A stretch of 64,000 nucleotides of DNA from Streptomyces syringium. Its GTDB lineage: Bacteria > Actinomycetota > Actinomycetes > Streptomycetales > Streptomycetaceae. The stretch covers positions 3,865,501 through 3,929,500 of the forward strand of contig NZ_JAGIOH010000001.1 in assembly GCF_017876625.1 (NCBI RefSeq), in the 5' to 3' direction. Numbering within the stretch: position 1 is the stretch's first letter; every line of letters begins with the position of its first letter. A program made the position numbers and the translations under genes. Positions 1 to 8,385 of the stretch are shown piece by piece. The notes beneath the pieces are model-generated. The model had not been told where the DNA came from. It worked only from the letters and a program-made list of their open reading frames with translations, and did not search any database.

Positions 1-190
1 TGACGACGATCTCCAGCGTGTCCAGCGAGTCCATCTCCAGGCCCCGGCCGAACAGCGGCTGGTTGTCGGAGACGACCGCCGGCTCGACATCGAGCCCGAG
101 CCGGTCGATGATCATCGACTTGATCTTCATGTTCTTGGCGAGACGGGCCTCGCCCCGGGTGCGGACGTCTTCGAAGGTGGCAGTGGACAT
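1..190 (-). CDS. acyl carrier protein (partial, 3' end outside window)
   Basis: Only the first 63 codons are in the window. The reading frame starts at ATG (188-190), preceded by a GAGGAG ribosome site about 8 nt upstream. The visible protein ends in a typical carrier-protein site, LEMDSLDTLEIVV, with Ser55 in the DSL motif as the predicted 4'-phosphopantetheine attachment residue. The N-terminal stretch is basic (RLAKNMKIK). It follows the FabG-like gene by 43 bp and is the last visible gene of the left-hand operon, which evidently continues beyond the edge. It is the second carrier protein in the cluster and differs clearly from the one at 6612-6866, so the two probably carry different intermediates (inference). 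Confidence 0.85.
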   Translation of the reverse strand, partial: MSTATFEDVRTRGEARLAKNMKIKSMIIDRLGLDVEPAVVSDNQPLFGRGLEMDSLDTLEIVV

Positions 191-233
191 ATGGGTGTTC
201 TCCTCAGTGCGTGCAAGTGCGTGATGGACAAGA

Positions 234-986
234 TCAGTTGGGGATCATTCCGCCGTCGACGGTGAGCACCTTCCCGGTGATGTACGAGGCGGCGGGAGAG
301 GCCATGAAGACGGTGGCCTGGGCGACCTCGGCGGGGGTTCCGGTGCGGCCGAGGGGGATCGCCTGGAGCGCTTCCTTCAGACGGGCCGGGGGGACCTTCT
401 TGACCATGTCGGTGTCGATGAACCCGGGGGCCACGACGTTGACCCGGATACCGCGCGGCGCCACTTCGAGCGAGAGGGTCTTGGCCAGCGAGATCACTCC
501 GCCCTTGCTGGCGGCGTAATTGGCCTGCCCGGCCCGCCCCGCGATGCCGCTGGTGGAGGCGATCAGGACAATGGAGCCGCCGTCCGCGTACATCTGCTTG
601 GTTGCCTCGCGGGCGGTGAGGAAGGCGCCGGTGAGGTTGGTGTCGATGACCTCCCGCCACTTGCCGCTGCTCATGGCGGCGAGATGGCCGTCGGCGGTCA
701 CCCCGGAGTTCAGGACGGCGACCTGGACCGGCCCCCATTCGGTGCGGATCCGCTTGAACATGGCGGTGACCTGCTCCTCGTCCGCCACATCGGCCTGGAC
801 GAGGAGCGCCTCGCGGCCCAGGGCGCGGATCCGCTCCGCGACCTGCTCCGCCTTGCCGGCACTGGACCGGTAGTTCAGGGCGACGTCGCAGCCGTGCTCG
901 GCGAGCGCGAGCGCGGTGGCCGCGCCGATGCCGCGCGAGGCCCCGGTGACCAGGGCCCGGGTGCCCTCGGGGAACAGGAAGCTCAT
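234..986 (-). CDS. FabG-like 3-oxoacyl-ACP reductase (SDR family)
   Basis: This 250-residue classical short-chain dehydrogenase/reductase has the NADP(H)-binding TGASRGIG motif at residues 14-21. The catalytic set Ser144, Tyr157 and Lys161 sits in a FabG-like context (GQANYAASKGG), and the C-terminus is ITGKVLTVDGG. The length matches FabG (about 245). Its start overlaps the stop of the SbnB-like gene by 4 bp (ATGA), so the two are translationally coupled. The nearby carrier proteins and FabD-like acyltransferase suggest it reduces a 3-ketoacyl-ACP intermediate rather than serving housekeeping fatty acid synthesis. Substrate is inferred; other SDR oxidoreductions remain possible. Confidence 0.88.
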   Translation of the reverse strand: MSFLFPEGTRALVTGASRGIGAATALALAEHGCDVALNYRSSAGKAEQVAERIRALGREALLVQADVADEEQVTAMFKRIRTEWGPVQVAVLNSGVTADGHLAAMSSGKWREVIDTNLTGAFLTAREATKQMYADGGSIVLIASTSGIAGRAGQANYAASKGGVISLAKTLSLEVAPRGIRVNVVAPGFIDTDMVKKVPPARLKEALQAIPLGRTGTPAEVAQATVFMASPAASYITGKVLTVDGGMIPN

Positions 987-2023
987 GCCGTGCCTCCTGC
1001 CATGGCCGCGGTGACGTGGTGCCGGCCGGGATCGAAGCCTTCGGCCTCGCTGCCGATGCCGTGGCGGGTGGCGGCCTCCAGGACCGCCCGGGCGACGGCC
1101 AGGTCGAGGATGCCGAGGCCGAACGGCGAGAAGACGACGGTCTTCTCCGTCACCGGGGCCGCACTCGATGCCTCGCCCCGGCCGAGGACGGTGGCGATCT
1201 CGGCGTCCACGAAGCGGCGGTGCCCCGTCTCCTGCTCGGCACGGTGCAGCGAGGTCTGCTCGCGCAGCACGTGGTCGCTGTCGTCGACCACGTTGTACGC
1301 GTTCAGGACGGAGGCCGTGCTGAGGTCGCGCAGCGACAGGTGCAGGATCACCTGGTGCCCGGGGCGGTCGGGGTGGGCGGCGAGGTCGAGCCAGTACGTG
1401 GAGTCGGTGGTCGCGAGGGAGACGGTGTCGGCGCGCAGCGCGTCGTCCAGGTCACCCGCGAGGAACGTCAACGCGGGCCGCTCGGCGGAGAGCTGGGCGG
1501 CGAGGGTCTCGGCGCGGCCCGGCACCGCGTCCTGGAGGGTGACGGTCCGCAGTTCGGGGTGGACCAGCGCGAGGAAGTCCAGCACGCGCCGGTTGATGGT
1601 GCCGCAGCCGATCAGGCCGAGGGTACTGACCGGACGGTCACCGTGCAGCGCCCGGCTGGCGAGCGCCGCCGACGCCGCGGTGCGCGACGCCGATATCTGG
1701 CTGGCCTCCAGGACGGCGGTCGGGTAGCCGGTGTCGAGGTCGTTGAGGATCTGCACCGAGGAGGCGCGCTGAAGGCCCCGCTCGACGTTGGCGGGGAAGG
1801 ACGAGATCCACTTCAGGCCCATGACGGGCTCGGGGCCGCCCAGGTAGGCGGGCAGGGAGATCACGCGGGAGCCGGAGTTGCCGGGCGGGCGCAGGAAGCC
1901 GGAGAACGGCACCTCCGAGCTGCCCTGGCCGTGCAGCACATACGCGGCGCGGACCGCGTCGAGCACGGTGGCGTCGAGGCCGGCGAGCGCGGCGGCGACG
2001 TCCTCGCGACCGAGGATTCTCAT
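983..2023 (-). CDS. sbnB: SbnB-type N-(1-amino-1-carboxy-2-ethyl)-L-glutamate dehydrogenase
   Basis: This 346-residue protein of the ornithine cyclodeaminase/mu-crystallin family has the SbnB signature block GLKWISSFPANVERGLQRAS (about residues 69-88), the following ILNDLDTGYPTAVLEAS, and a Rossmann LGLIGCGTINRRVL segment. In staphyloferrin B biosynthesis SbnB oxidatively cleaves the SbnA product with NAD+ to L-2,3-diaminopropionate and 2-oxoglutarate. The gene sits immediately after the SbnA-like gene (61 bp gap), the usual pairing. It overlaps the FabG-like gene by 4 bp. Assignment rests on sequence and on the SbnA neighbour; VioK/ZmaV-type relatives have the same role in antibiotic pathways. 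Confidence 0.9.
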   Translation of the reverse strand: MRILGREDVAAALAGLDATVLDAVRAAYVLHGQGSSEVPFSGFLRPPGNSGSRVISLPAYLGGPEPVMGLKWISSFPANVERGLQRASSVQILNDLDTGYPTAVLEASQISASRTAASAALASRALHGDRPVSTLGLIGCGTINRRVLDFLALVHPELRTVTLQDAVPGRAETLAAQLSAERPALTFLAGDLDDALRADTVSLATTDSTYWLDLAAHPDRPGHQVILHLSLRDLSTASVLNAYNVVDDSDHVLREQTSLHRAEQETGHRRFVDAEIATVLGRGEASSAAPVTEKTVVFSPFGLGILDLAVARAVLEAATRHGIGSEAEGFDPGRHHVTAAMAGGTA

Positions 2024-2084
2024 GACTGGTCGATTCCTTCGTACGAAAGGTGAGTGGATGCGGCGGTGCGGGGGAGGGCGGCGG

Positions 2085-3098
2085 TCAGCCGAGGCGGGAC
2101 TCCACCCAGGCGTCGCTGTAGATCGTGTCGAGGTAGCGGTCGCCGCCGTCGGGAAGGATCGCGACGCAGGTGGCGCCGGGTTCGATCCAGGACTCGGCGT
2201 CCAGCAGGGCCGCCGTGACCGCGCCGGACGAGCCGCCCGCGAGGATCGACTCCTTCGCCAGGAGGCTCCGGCAGCCGCGTACGCAGTCCAGGTCGGTCAC
2301 CTTCACCACCCGGTCCGCGAGCCCGGGGCGCAGCAGCGGCGGGACCACGGCCGCGCCGTGGCCGGGGATGGTGCGGCGGTGTGCGCGTTCCCAGGGCTCG
2401 GGCGGGCCGAAGATCACGCTGCCCACCGCGTCCACCGCCACCAGCCGGGTGGGCAGGCCCTCGGCGGCGATGTACTCGGCGCAGCCGCGCAGCGTGCCGG
2501 TGGTCCCGGCGGCGACGAAGAGGTAGTCGGGGGCCTGCGGGAGCGCTTGGTGGATCTCGCGCATGGTGTGGTGGTGGGCGCGGGCGTTGTACTCGTTGCC
2601 GTACTGGTCGGGCCAGTAGGCGTCGGGCACCGTACGCAGGAGTTCGCGCACCCGCCGGAGCCGGGAGGGCAGGTACTCGCCGGTCTCCGGATCCCGGTCC
2701 ACCACCTCGACCGTCGCCCCGTACGCCCGCATGATCGCGACGTTCTGGGTGGTCGTCCGCGGGTCGACGACACAGATCAGTTCGAGCCGGTAGAAGTTGC
2801 ACAGCTGGGCGAGGGCGATGCCCAGGTTCCCGGAGGAGGACTCCACGACGGTGGAGACGCCGGGCACCAGCTCCCCCGTGGACAGGGCGTGTTCGATCAT
2901 GGAGCGGGCGGCGCGGTCCTTGATGGACCCGCCGGGGTTGAACCGCTCGCACTTGCCCCACACCTGGAAGCGCGTCGGCGGGAAGAGCCGGTCGAGGGCG
3001 ACCAGGGGAGTGGCGCCGATCGTCGCGAGGATGTCCGGACGGCCGGGACGGGCCGCGGTGACGGCGCTGATCGCCGCGGCGGAGGAGACCACGGTCAT
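2085..3098 (-). CDS. sbnA: SbnA-type 2,3-diaminopropionate synthase (PLP, cysteine synthase fold)
   Basis: The 337-residue fold-type II PLP enzyme has the cofactor lysine in NPGGSIKDRAARS (Lys60), the substrate loop SSSGNLGIALAQ and the phosphate-binding AAGTTGTLRG. SbnA joins O-phospho-L-serine and L-glutamate into the ACEGA intermediate that SbnB then cleaves. The ATG at 3096-3098 was chosen because it gives the ATGA overlap with the upstream LanB-like gene and the normal family length (about 326 aa). With the SbnB gene next to it, the cluster almost certainly makes L-2,3-diaminopropionate. Frame extension further upstream is antisense-like coding shadow. Confidence 0.9.
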   Translation of the reverse strand: MTVVSSAAAISAVTAARPGRPDILATIGATPLVALDRLFPPTRFQVWGKCERFNPGGSIKDRAARSMIEHALSTGELVPGVSTVVESSSGNLGIALAQLCNFYRLELICVVDPRTTTQNVAIMRAYGATVEVVDRDPETGEYLPSRLRRVRELLRTVPDAYWPDQYGNEYNARAHHHTMREIHQALPQAPDYLFVAAGTTGTLRGCAEYIAAEGLPTRLVAVDAVGSVIFGPPEPWERAHRRTIPGHGAAVVPPLLRPGLADRVVKVTDLDCVRGCRSLLAKESILAGGSSGAVTAALLDAESWIEPGATCVAILPDGGDRYLDTIYSDAWVESRLG

Positions 3099-5401
3099 GC
3101 CGGTACCTTTCTGCTGATCTGGACCCGGAGTTCGCTGACGTAGCGCTCGCCCTCGGCGTCCGTCAGCCAGGAGTCCTCCGGGTGGGGCAGCGGCTCGCTG
3201 AGGATCACCGTGGCGTCCGCGTCGAGACGCCGGGCGCGGCGGACGAGGTTGGCGAAGGAGAGCACGAGGGTGGGGCTGGTGAAGTCGACCAGGGACGGCT
3301 TCGTCTCCTGCGGGAACTTCACGAACGCCTGGTCGGGCAGCCCGCGTTCGCGCAGCCATCGCCGTACGGCGAGGTAGTCGCCCTCCCGGTCGGGCTTGGC
3401 GGCCAGCGGGATCTCCCCGGCCGGCACCCGCCAGGTCTCCCGGAACAGGACCAGCCCGTCGAGGGTGACGCGCGGGGCGTGCGGCCGGTCGAGCCCGATC
3501 TTGAAGGCGTCCGCGGCGATGATCGACACCGGTACGGCGAGCAGCTCGGCCATGCTCCACTCGCGCCCGTCGGGCGTGGTGGCGGTGACCGTGCCGTCCC
3601 GGTCGGCCAGGGTGATCGCGACGGCCGCGTCGATGCGGGAGCGGTCGTCGAAAGGAGCCCGGGTGAAGCCGATGAGCCGGTCACCCGCGCCGATGGGCGC
3701 GGGCACCATACGGCCGCTGTTGCGCTTCCAGTCGACCGGGAGCAGCGGCACCAGGCGCGGGGCGTCGATCGCGGCGTTCACCTTGTCGCGCAGGGAGCCC
3801 GTGTCGCCGGTCCAGTCGAGGAACGGCAGGTCACAGGTGGCGAGACAGGCGTGCAGCTCGCCGAGGACGACGGTCAGGTCCCCGTCCGCCCCCTGGGCCA
3901 CTTGCAGGTCCGGGCTGTGCAGGGCGAGATGGGGCGAGCGGACCGGACCGGTGGCGAAGGCGGCACGCACCCTCTCCTCGACGTCCTCGACCCGCAGATC
4001 GACCCGCAGATCGACCCGCGCGGCGCCCACCGGGTCCAGCACCTGGCGCCACTTCTCGGCCAGTTCCCGGGTCGCGGTGTGCACCGGTGCGGCGCCGTCG
4101 CCCCAGAACAGGCCGAGCACCTGCGGCCACACGTCGGCCAGCGTGACGGTCGCGCGCCGCGCGGCGGCGGCCCGTACGAGAGCGGCGACCTCCGTCTCGA
4201 CCAGTTCCACGAGCCGGTTGCCGAACCAGTCCGCCGCGTCCGCCACCAGGGCGAGCGGGCGGGCGACGGCGTCCAGGAAGTCGGTGCCGAGCTCGACCCG
4301 GCAGTCGCGCACCGCGTCCTGGTAGCAGAGGGTGCGGCCCGCGTACGCCTTGCCCTCGTCGCGGGACGCGTCGAGTCCGGTCGTACGGACGAAGAAGGTG
4401 TCCAGCGCGTCGAGGCACTCGGCGAGCTCGTCGGCGGAGCCGGCCGCGTCGACGGCGTTACGGTGCCGGTCGAGCTCGGTGAGGACCGCCTCGAAGCGCA
4501 CGAACAGCTCGGGGTCGGCGACGGCGGCCACGCGCCGCCGCAGGATCCGCTCGGCCCGCACGTCGACCGGGATGTTGGCGTCCCAGGTCAGCACGCGCTG
4601 CTTGAGCAGCCGCGTCAGGATCTTCTCGACGCGGTCCCGCGCCCCGTCCGCCGGCCGGCCGTCCTCACGGAGGAGGGCCTCGGTGATCGCCGCGCCGTTG
4701 CGCTCGCCGTCCGCGTACGCGAGGACCTGGCGGTCCTCCGGGCGCAGCCGCATGACGCGGCCGCCCGGCAGGAGCAGCCGGTCGCCGTCGAGGTGGACGT
4801 CGGGGCGCGGCAGCGGCGGGAACCACCAGCGGGCACCGGGCTGGGCGACCATCCAGTCCGCGAGGGCGGCCAGCGCCCAGCGCTCGAAGAACGTACGGCT
4901 CCGTGCGACGAGCCGCTCGCCGTGGTCCACCGCGAGCGCCTCACGCGAGCGTCCGACGGAGATCCAGGCGGCCGGGCCGAAGAAGCCGATTGTCTCGGCC
5001 TTGGCGCAGTAGCGCAGCCAGTACATGGCGAGGGTGCGTTCGCGCTGCTTGCGCTTGGAGTCCTTGCCGGTCCCCGCGGCGAGCGCGTCGAGGACGCGGT
5101 AGACGGTCCGGTTCTGCCAGGCGATGGCCGTACGGACCTTCTCGTCGCGGGCGAGGACGGCCAGGCGGCATGCCTCGGCCTCGCTGTCGGCGCGGTAGGC
5201 GGCGGCGAAGGCGTCCCGGTCGCCGCGGTCGGCAGCGGCGGCGGCGCCCGGCCCGCCGAGCAGGGCGAGACCCGAGGCGGGGAACCCGGCGCTGCGCAGC
5301 AGCCCGACGCCCCACATGTGCCACTCGCTGTCACCGAGGCGCCGGGTGGGCCGGAAGTCGGCCCAGTCGTGCGCGCGCAGTGCAGTACGGGTGCCGGTCA
5401 T
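3095..5401 (-). CDS. stand-alone LanB glutamylation-type protein (lantibiotic dehydratase N-domain family)
   Basis: The 768-residue protein matches the N-terminal (aminoacyl-tRNA-using) part of lantibiotic dehydratases. It has the characteristic block MYWLRYCAKAETIGFFGPAAW at about residues 126-146, corresponding to the LanB 'R-S-T-P-F-G-L-F' region. It has a winged-helix-like YADGERNGAAITEALL segment, and its end ('PHPEDSWLTDAEGERYVSELRVQISRK') is the usual LanB domain terminus. Full LanB proteins are about 1000 aa and carry a C-terminal elimination domain, which is missing here. That size resembles PEARL-type enzymes that add an amino acid from aminoacyl-tRNA to a peptide C-terminus. No precursor peptide gene is visible. 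It is coupled by 4-bp overlaps to the aminotransferase before it and SbnA after it. Its substrate is unknown; diaminopropionate or a carrier-bound amine is an inference. Confidence 0.8.
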   Translation of the reverse strand: MTGTRTALRAHDWADFRPTRRLGDSEWHMWGVGLLRSAGFPASGLALLGGPGAAAAADRGDRDAFAAAYRADSEAEACRLAVLARDEKVRTAIAWQNRTVYRVLDALAAGTGKDSKRKQRERTLAMYWLRYCAKAETIGFFGPAAWISVGRSREALAVDHGERLVARSRTFFERWALAALADWMVAQPGARWWFPPLPRPDVHLDGDRLLLPGGRVMRLRPEDRQVLAYADGERNGAAITEALLREDGRPADGARDRVEKILTRLLKQRVLTWDANIPVDVRAERILRRRVAAVADPELFVRFEAVLTELDRHRNAVDAAGSADELAECLDALDTFFVRTTGLDASRDEGKAYAGRTLCYQDAVRDCRVELGTDFLDAVARPLALVADAADWFGNRLVELVETEVAALVRAAAARRATVTLADVWPQVLGLFWGDGAAPVHTATRELAEKWRQVLDPVGAARVDLRVDLRVEDVEERVRAAFATGPVRSPHLALHSPDLQVAQGADGDLTVVLGELHACLATCDLPFLDWTGDTGSLRDKVNAAIDAPRLVPLLPVDWKRNSGRMVPAPIGAGDRLIGFTRAPFDDRSRIDAAVAITLADRDGTVTATTPDGREWSMAELLAVPVSIIAADAFKIGLDRPHAPRVTLDGLVLFRETWRVPAGEIPLAAKPDREGDYLAVRRWLRERGLPDQAFVKFPQETKPSLVDFTSPTLVLSFANLVRRARRLDADATVILSEPLPHPEDSWLTDAEGERYVSELRVQISRKVPA

Positions 5402-6606
5402 ACGGTCCGCCCCTCGACGTCGGCTCCCGCGTCCGCTTCCGCGCCGCGCAGCACGGCCGCGAGACGGGAGACGCCCTCGGCGATGCGGCCGCGGGGGACG
5501 TTGCTGAAGGCGAGCCGGAGCGCGTCGCCGCCCTCCCCGTCGAGTCCGAAGTGGGTGCCCGGCACGAAGGAGACGCCCTGTTCCGCGGCGGCGAGCGCCA
5601 GGCGCCGGGTGTCGGCGCCGGCCGTGTGCCGCAGCCACAGGTAGAAGCCGCCGTCCGGCCGCCGCCACTGCCAGGGCCCGTCCGTGCCCAGCTCGTCCTC
5701 GAGCGCGTCGGCCATCAGGCCGCACCGCTCCCGGTAGCGCTCCCGGTAGGCGTCGATCAGCGCATCCCACCCGCTGCGGGCGTGGAAAGCGGCCAGCGCG
5801 GCCTGGGTGAACGCCGACGGGGACAGCGCCATGACCTCAGTGGTGCGGCGCAGTCGCTCGGCGAGCGGCGCGGGCGCGGCGATCCAGCCGCAGCGCAGGC
5901 CGGGGGCGAAGACCTTGGAGAACGTCCCGAGATGGATGACGTTCTCCGGGTCGAGGCCCTGGAGGGTCTGGACGGTACGCCCGTCGAAGCCGAGCAGCCC
6001 GTACGGGTTGTCCTCGACGATCAGCAGGTCCGCTTCCCGTGCGGCGTCGAGGAGCTGGTGGCGACGCTCCACGGACAGCGTGGCGCCGGTGGGGTTCTGG
6101 AAGGTCGGGTTGCAGTACAGCATCCGCACCCGCTGCCCCTCGGCACGCAGCCGTGCCACGGTCGCGGGCAGCGCCTGCGGGTCGAGTCCCCCGGCGTCCT
6201 CGGGGGCGCCGTGCAGCCGCAGTCCCGCCGTGCGGAAGGCGGCGGCCGCGCCGGGGTAGGCGGGGGTCTGGCAGAGCACGGTCTCACCCGGTACGGCGAC
6301 GCCGAGGCCGATGGCGAGCAGCCCCATCTGGGAGCCCGCGGTCGGCACGAGGTTGCCGGCGTCGGTGCGGCCGCCCTCACGGGCCATCAGGTCGGTGATC
6401 GCGGGGACGAGGGCCTTGGCCACGTGCGGGGTGCTGTACTGGAGCGCGATCCGCCCGCCGAGCCGCATCAGCCGGCCCATCTGCTCGGAGAGTTCCTTCA
6501 GGGGCAGCAGGTCCAGGTCCGGCAGGCCGCCGGCGAACGAGATCAGGTCACCGCCCCGCTCGAAGAGCTGCGGCATCTCGGCCGCGGGTCGGACGTCGGT
6601 CCACAT
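5398..6606 (-). CDS. PLP-dependent aminotransferase, class I/II (LysN/2-aminoadipate type)
   Basis: This 402-residue fold-type I aminotransferase has the PLP lysine in LGTFSKVFAPGLRCGW (Lys231), the NPTFQNPTG substrate/cofactor loop, VEDNPYGLL with the cofactor aspartate, and the C-terminal LAFSNV arginine/phosphate region. It resembles stand-alone MocR-like and 2-aminoadipate transaminases but has no DNA-binding domain. The ATG at 6606 is preferred over the TTG at 6615 because a GGGGAG site lies 9 nt upstream. It is sandwiched between the carrier protein (5 bp upstream) and the LanB-like gene (4-bp overlap). Role in the cluster is inferred: amination or deamination of an amino-acid building block. 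Confidence 0.85.
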   Translation of the reverse strand: MWTDVRPAAEMPQLFERGGDLISFAGGLPDLDLLPLKELSEQMGRLMRLGGRIALQYSTPHVAKALVPAITDLMAREGGRTDAGNLVPTAGSQMGLLAIGLGVAVPGETVLCQTPAYPGAAAAFRTAGLRLHGAPEDAGGLDPQALPATVARLRAEGQRVRMLYCNPTFQNPTGATLSVERRHQLLDAAREADLLIVEDNPYGLLGFDGRTVQTLQGLDPENVIHLGTFSKVFAPGLRCGWIAAPAPLAERLRRTTEVMALSPSAFTQAALAAFHARSGWDALIDAYRERYRERCGLMADALEDELGTDGPWQWRRPDGGFYLWLRHTAGADTRRLALAAAEQGVSFVPGTHFGLDGEGGDALRLAFSNVPRGRIAEGVSRLAAVLRGAEADAGADVEGRTV

Positions 6607-6611
6607 GGCGG

Positions 6612-6866
6612 TCAACTCCCCGCCGTGTCGGACGCCTTGGCCGACAGGTGCTCGTGCACGATCTTCAGCAGACCGGCCGACGAGGTGAGCGAGAAGTCGG
6701 CGAGCGCGTCGGGGTCCAGCTCGATGCCGAACCGGTCCTCGACGGCCATCACCAGGGCGACGGTGTGCAGCGAGTCCACGCCGAGGTCCACGAGCGGCGC
6801 TTCGGAGTCGATGACCCGCACGGCGCAGATCTCCTCGACGAGCTGGTCAAACTGCGACTGGTTCAT
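6612..6866 (-). CDS. acyl carrier protein
   Basis: The 84-residue protein has the carrier motif VDLGVDSLHTVALVMAVEDRFGIEL, with Ser32 as the predicted phosphopantetheine site and the usual acidic helix II. It begins at ATG 6866 and overlaps the preceding AMP-forming ligase gene by 20 bp, a frequent arrangement for a ligase and its cognate carrier. It probably receives the adenylated substrate from that ligase or a malonyl group from the FabD-like protein (inference). It is unlikely to be the housekeeping AcpP, because it is embedded in a biosynthetic operon rather than beside fabH/fabF. Confidence 0.9.
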   Translation of the reverse strand: MNQSQFDQLVEEICAVRVIDSEAPLVDLGVDSLHTVALVMAVEDRFGIELDPDALADFSLTSSAGLLKIVHEHLSAKASDTAGS

Positions 6867-8385
6867 GGGCGTTCCTCGTGGGTGCGGTGGTGTCGGTGGC
6901 CTGGTCGGCGGTGGCCCGGTCGGCGTGGGCCTCGGCGATGAGCAGCCGGGCGACGGCCGCGCGGTCGGGCTTGCCGTTGGCCGTCAGCGGCACGGTGTCG
7001 AGCGGGACGATCGAGTCGGGGAGGCGGGCCGCGTCCAGGTGCCGGGCGAGGGCGGTGCGTACCTCGTGCGGGCTGAGGGCCGTCTGCACGGCGAGCAGCA
7101 GCGGCTCGTCCTCCCCGGCGGGGCGGGGGGCGACGGCGGCGTACACGCCGGGGACGCGCTCGGCGGCGTGCTCGAGCTCGGACAGGCCCATCCGTACGCC
7201 GCGCCGCTTGATCATGTCGTCGTCGCGGCCGACGAAGTACAGCAGCCCGTCGGCGTCGAGCCGGCCATGGTCGCCGGTGTGCAGTTCCAGCGAGCCGTCC
7301 GCGCGGCGCACGTACCGGTCCTGCCGCTCCAGCGGGATCCCCCAGTACCCGGCCATCACGGTCTCGCCCCATACGACGATCTCGCCGACCTCGCCCGGCG
7401 GCAGGGTCCGCCGGTCCGGCCCGATGATCCGTATGTGGTCACCGGGGATGGCCCGGCCCACCGAGTCGGGGTGGTCCGCGTACAGGGCGGGGTCGAGCAC
7501 CGAGATCCGCTTGCACTCGGTCATTCCGTACATGGAGGCGAAGACGGAGCCGGGGAAGGCGTCGAGCAGTTCGCCCATCACGGCGCGGCTGGGCCGGGCG
7601 CCGGTGTTGGTGAACAGCCGGACCTTCGTGGGACGGCGCAGCTTCTTCTGGAGCAGCGTGAGGATCTGCGCGAGCGAGGGCACGAGCGGGACGACGGTGA
7701 CGCCGTGGCGATCGACGGCCCGCATCAGGGCGAGGTCGCCGCCCCGGTCGGCGAGGACCAGGGTGGAGCCGGTGAGCGCGCACAGCAGGGCCTGGTAGAG
7801 CCCGTAGTCGAAGGAGAGCGGCAGCCGGCAGAGCACCACGTCGTCGGCGCGGTAGCCGAGGCGGTCGTTGACGGCGCGGACGGCCGCGAGGATCTGCCGG
7901 TGGGGGCAGACGACGCCCTTGGGGCGGCCGGTGGTGCCGGAGGTGTAGATCAGCAGGGCGACCGCGTCGTCCGCCACCTCGGCGGCGGCACAGTCGGCGG
8001 GTGCCTGCTCGATTTCCCGCGCGGCCCGTTCCACCTCGACGGTGGCCCGGGCGGCCGCGCCCGCGGCGGGCGGGCAGATCGCGAGGGCGGCCGTGCAGTC
8101 CCGCACGATGTGCTCTACCTGGTCATCGGTCAGGTCGGGGTGGACGGGGACGAACACGGCCCCGATGCGGAACGCGGCCCACAGCAGGGCGAGGAAGGTG
8201 CGGTCGCCGGGGCCCGCGTGGACGATCCGGTCCCCCGCGCACACCCCCTGGCTGCGCAGCCAGCCGGCGGCCCGGTCGGCCCGGTCACCCAGCTCGGCGT
8301 AGGTCAGCGGCCCGTCGGCGTCGATGAGCGCGACGTGCCCGGGGCGCTCGGCGCGGGCCCGTGCGAACAGGTCAGACACCTGCAT
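6847..8385 (-). CDS. AMP-forming acyl/aminoacyl ligase (ANL superfamily)
   Basis: This 512-residue adenylate-forming enzyme has all core motifs: LLIYTSGTTGRPKGVV (A3, residues 144-159), SMYGMTECKRIS (A5), LHTGDHGRLDADG (A7), the hinge GRDDDMIKRRGVRMGLSELE (A8) and LTANGKPDR with the catalytic lysine (A10). The A4 region reads LPLSFDYGLYQALL, a form common in stand-alone acyl-ACP ligases. Substrate cannot be read with confidence; an amino acid such as diaminopropionate or a carboxylic acid starter is possible. It overlaps both the acyltransferase (14 bp) and the carrier protein (20 bp), so loading of that carrier protein is the likeliest role. Confidence 0.87.
   Translation of the reverse strand: MQVSDLFARARAERPGHVALIDADGPLTYAELGDRADRAAGWLRSQGVCAGDRIVHAGPGDRTFLALLWAAFRIGAVFVPVHPDLTDDQVEHIVRDCTAALAICPPAAGAAARATVEVERAAREIEQAPADCAAAEVADDAVALLIYTSGTTGRPKGVVCPHRQILAAVRAVNDRLGYRADDVVLCRLPLSFDYGLYQALLCALTGSTLVLADRGGDLALMRAVDRHGVTVVPLVPSLAQILTLLQKKLRRPTKVRLFTNTGARPSRAVMGELLDAFPGSVFASMYGMTECKRISVLDPALYADHPDSVGRAIPGDHIRIIGPDRRTLPPGEVGEIVVWGETVMAGYWGIPLERQDRYVRRADGSLELHTGDHGRLDADGLLYFVGRDDDMIKRRGVRMGLSELEHAAERVPGVYAAVAPRPAGEDEPLLLAVQTALSPHEVRTALARHLDAARLPDSIVPLDTVPLTANGKPDRAAVARLLIAEAHADRATADQATDTTAPTRNAHEPVAV

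Noticed and set aside
3095..5401. A classical lanthipeptide cluster
   Set aside because: There is no precursor peptide, no LanC cyclase and no elimination domain; neighbours are carrier-protein enzymes.
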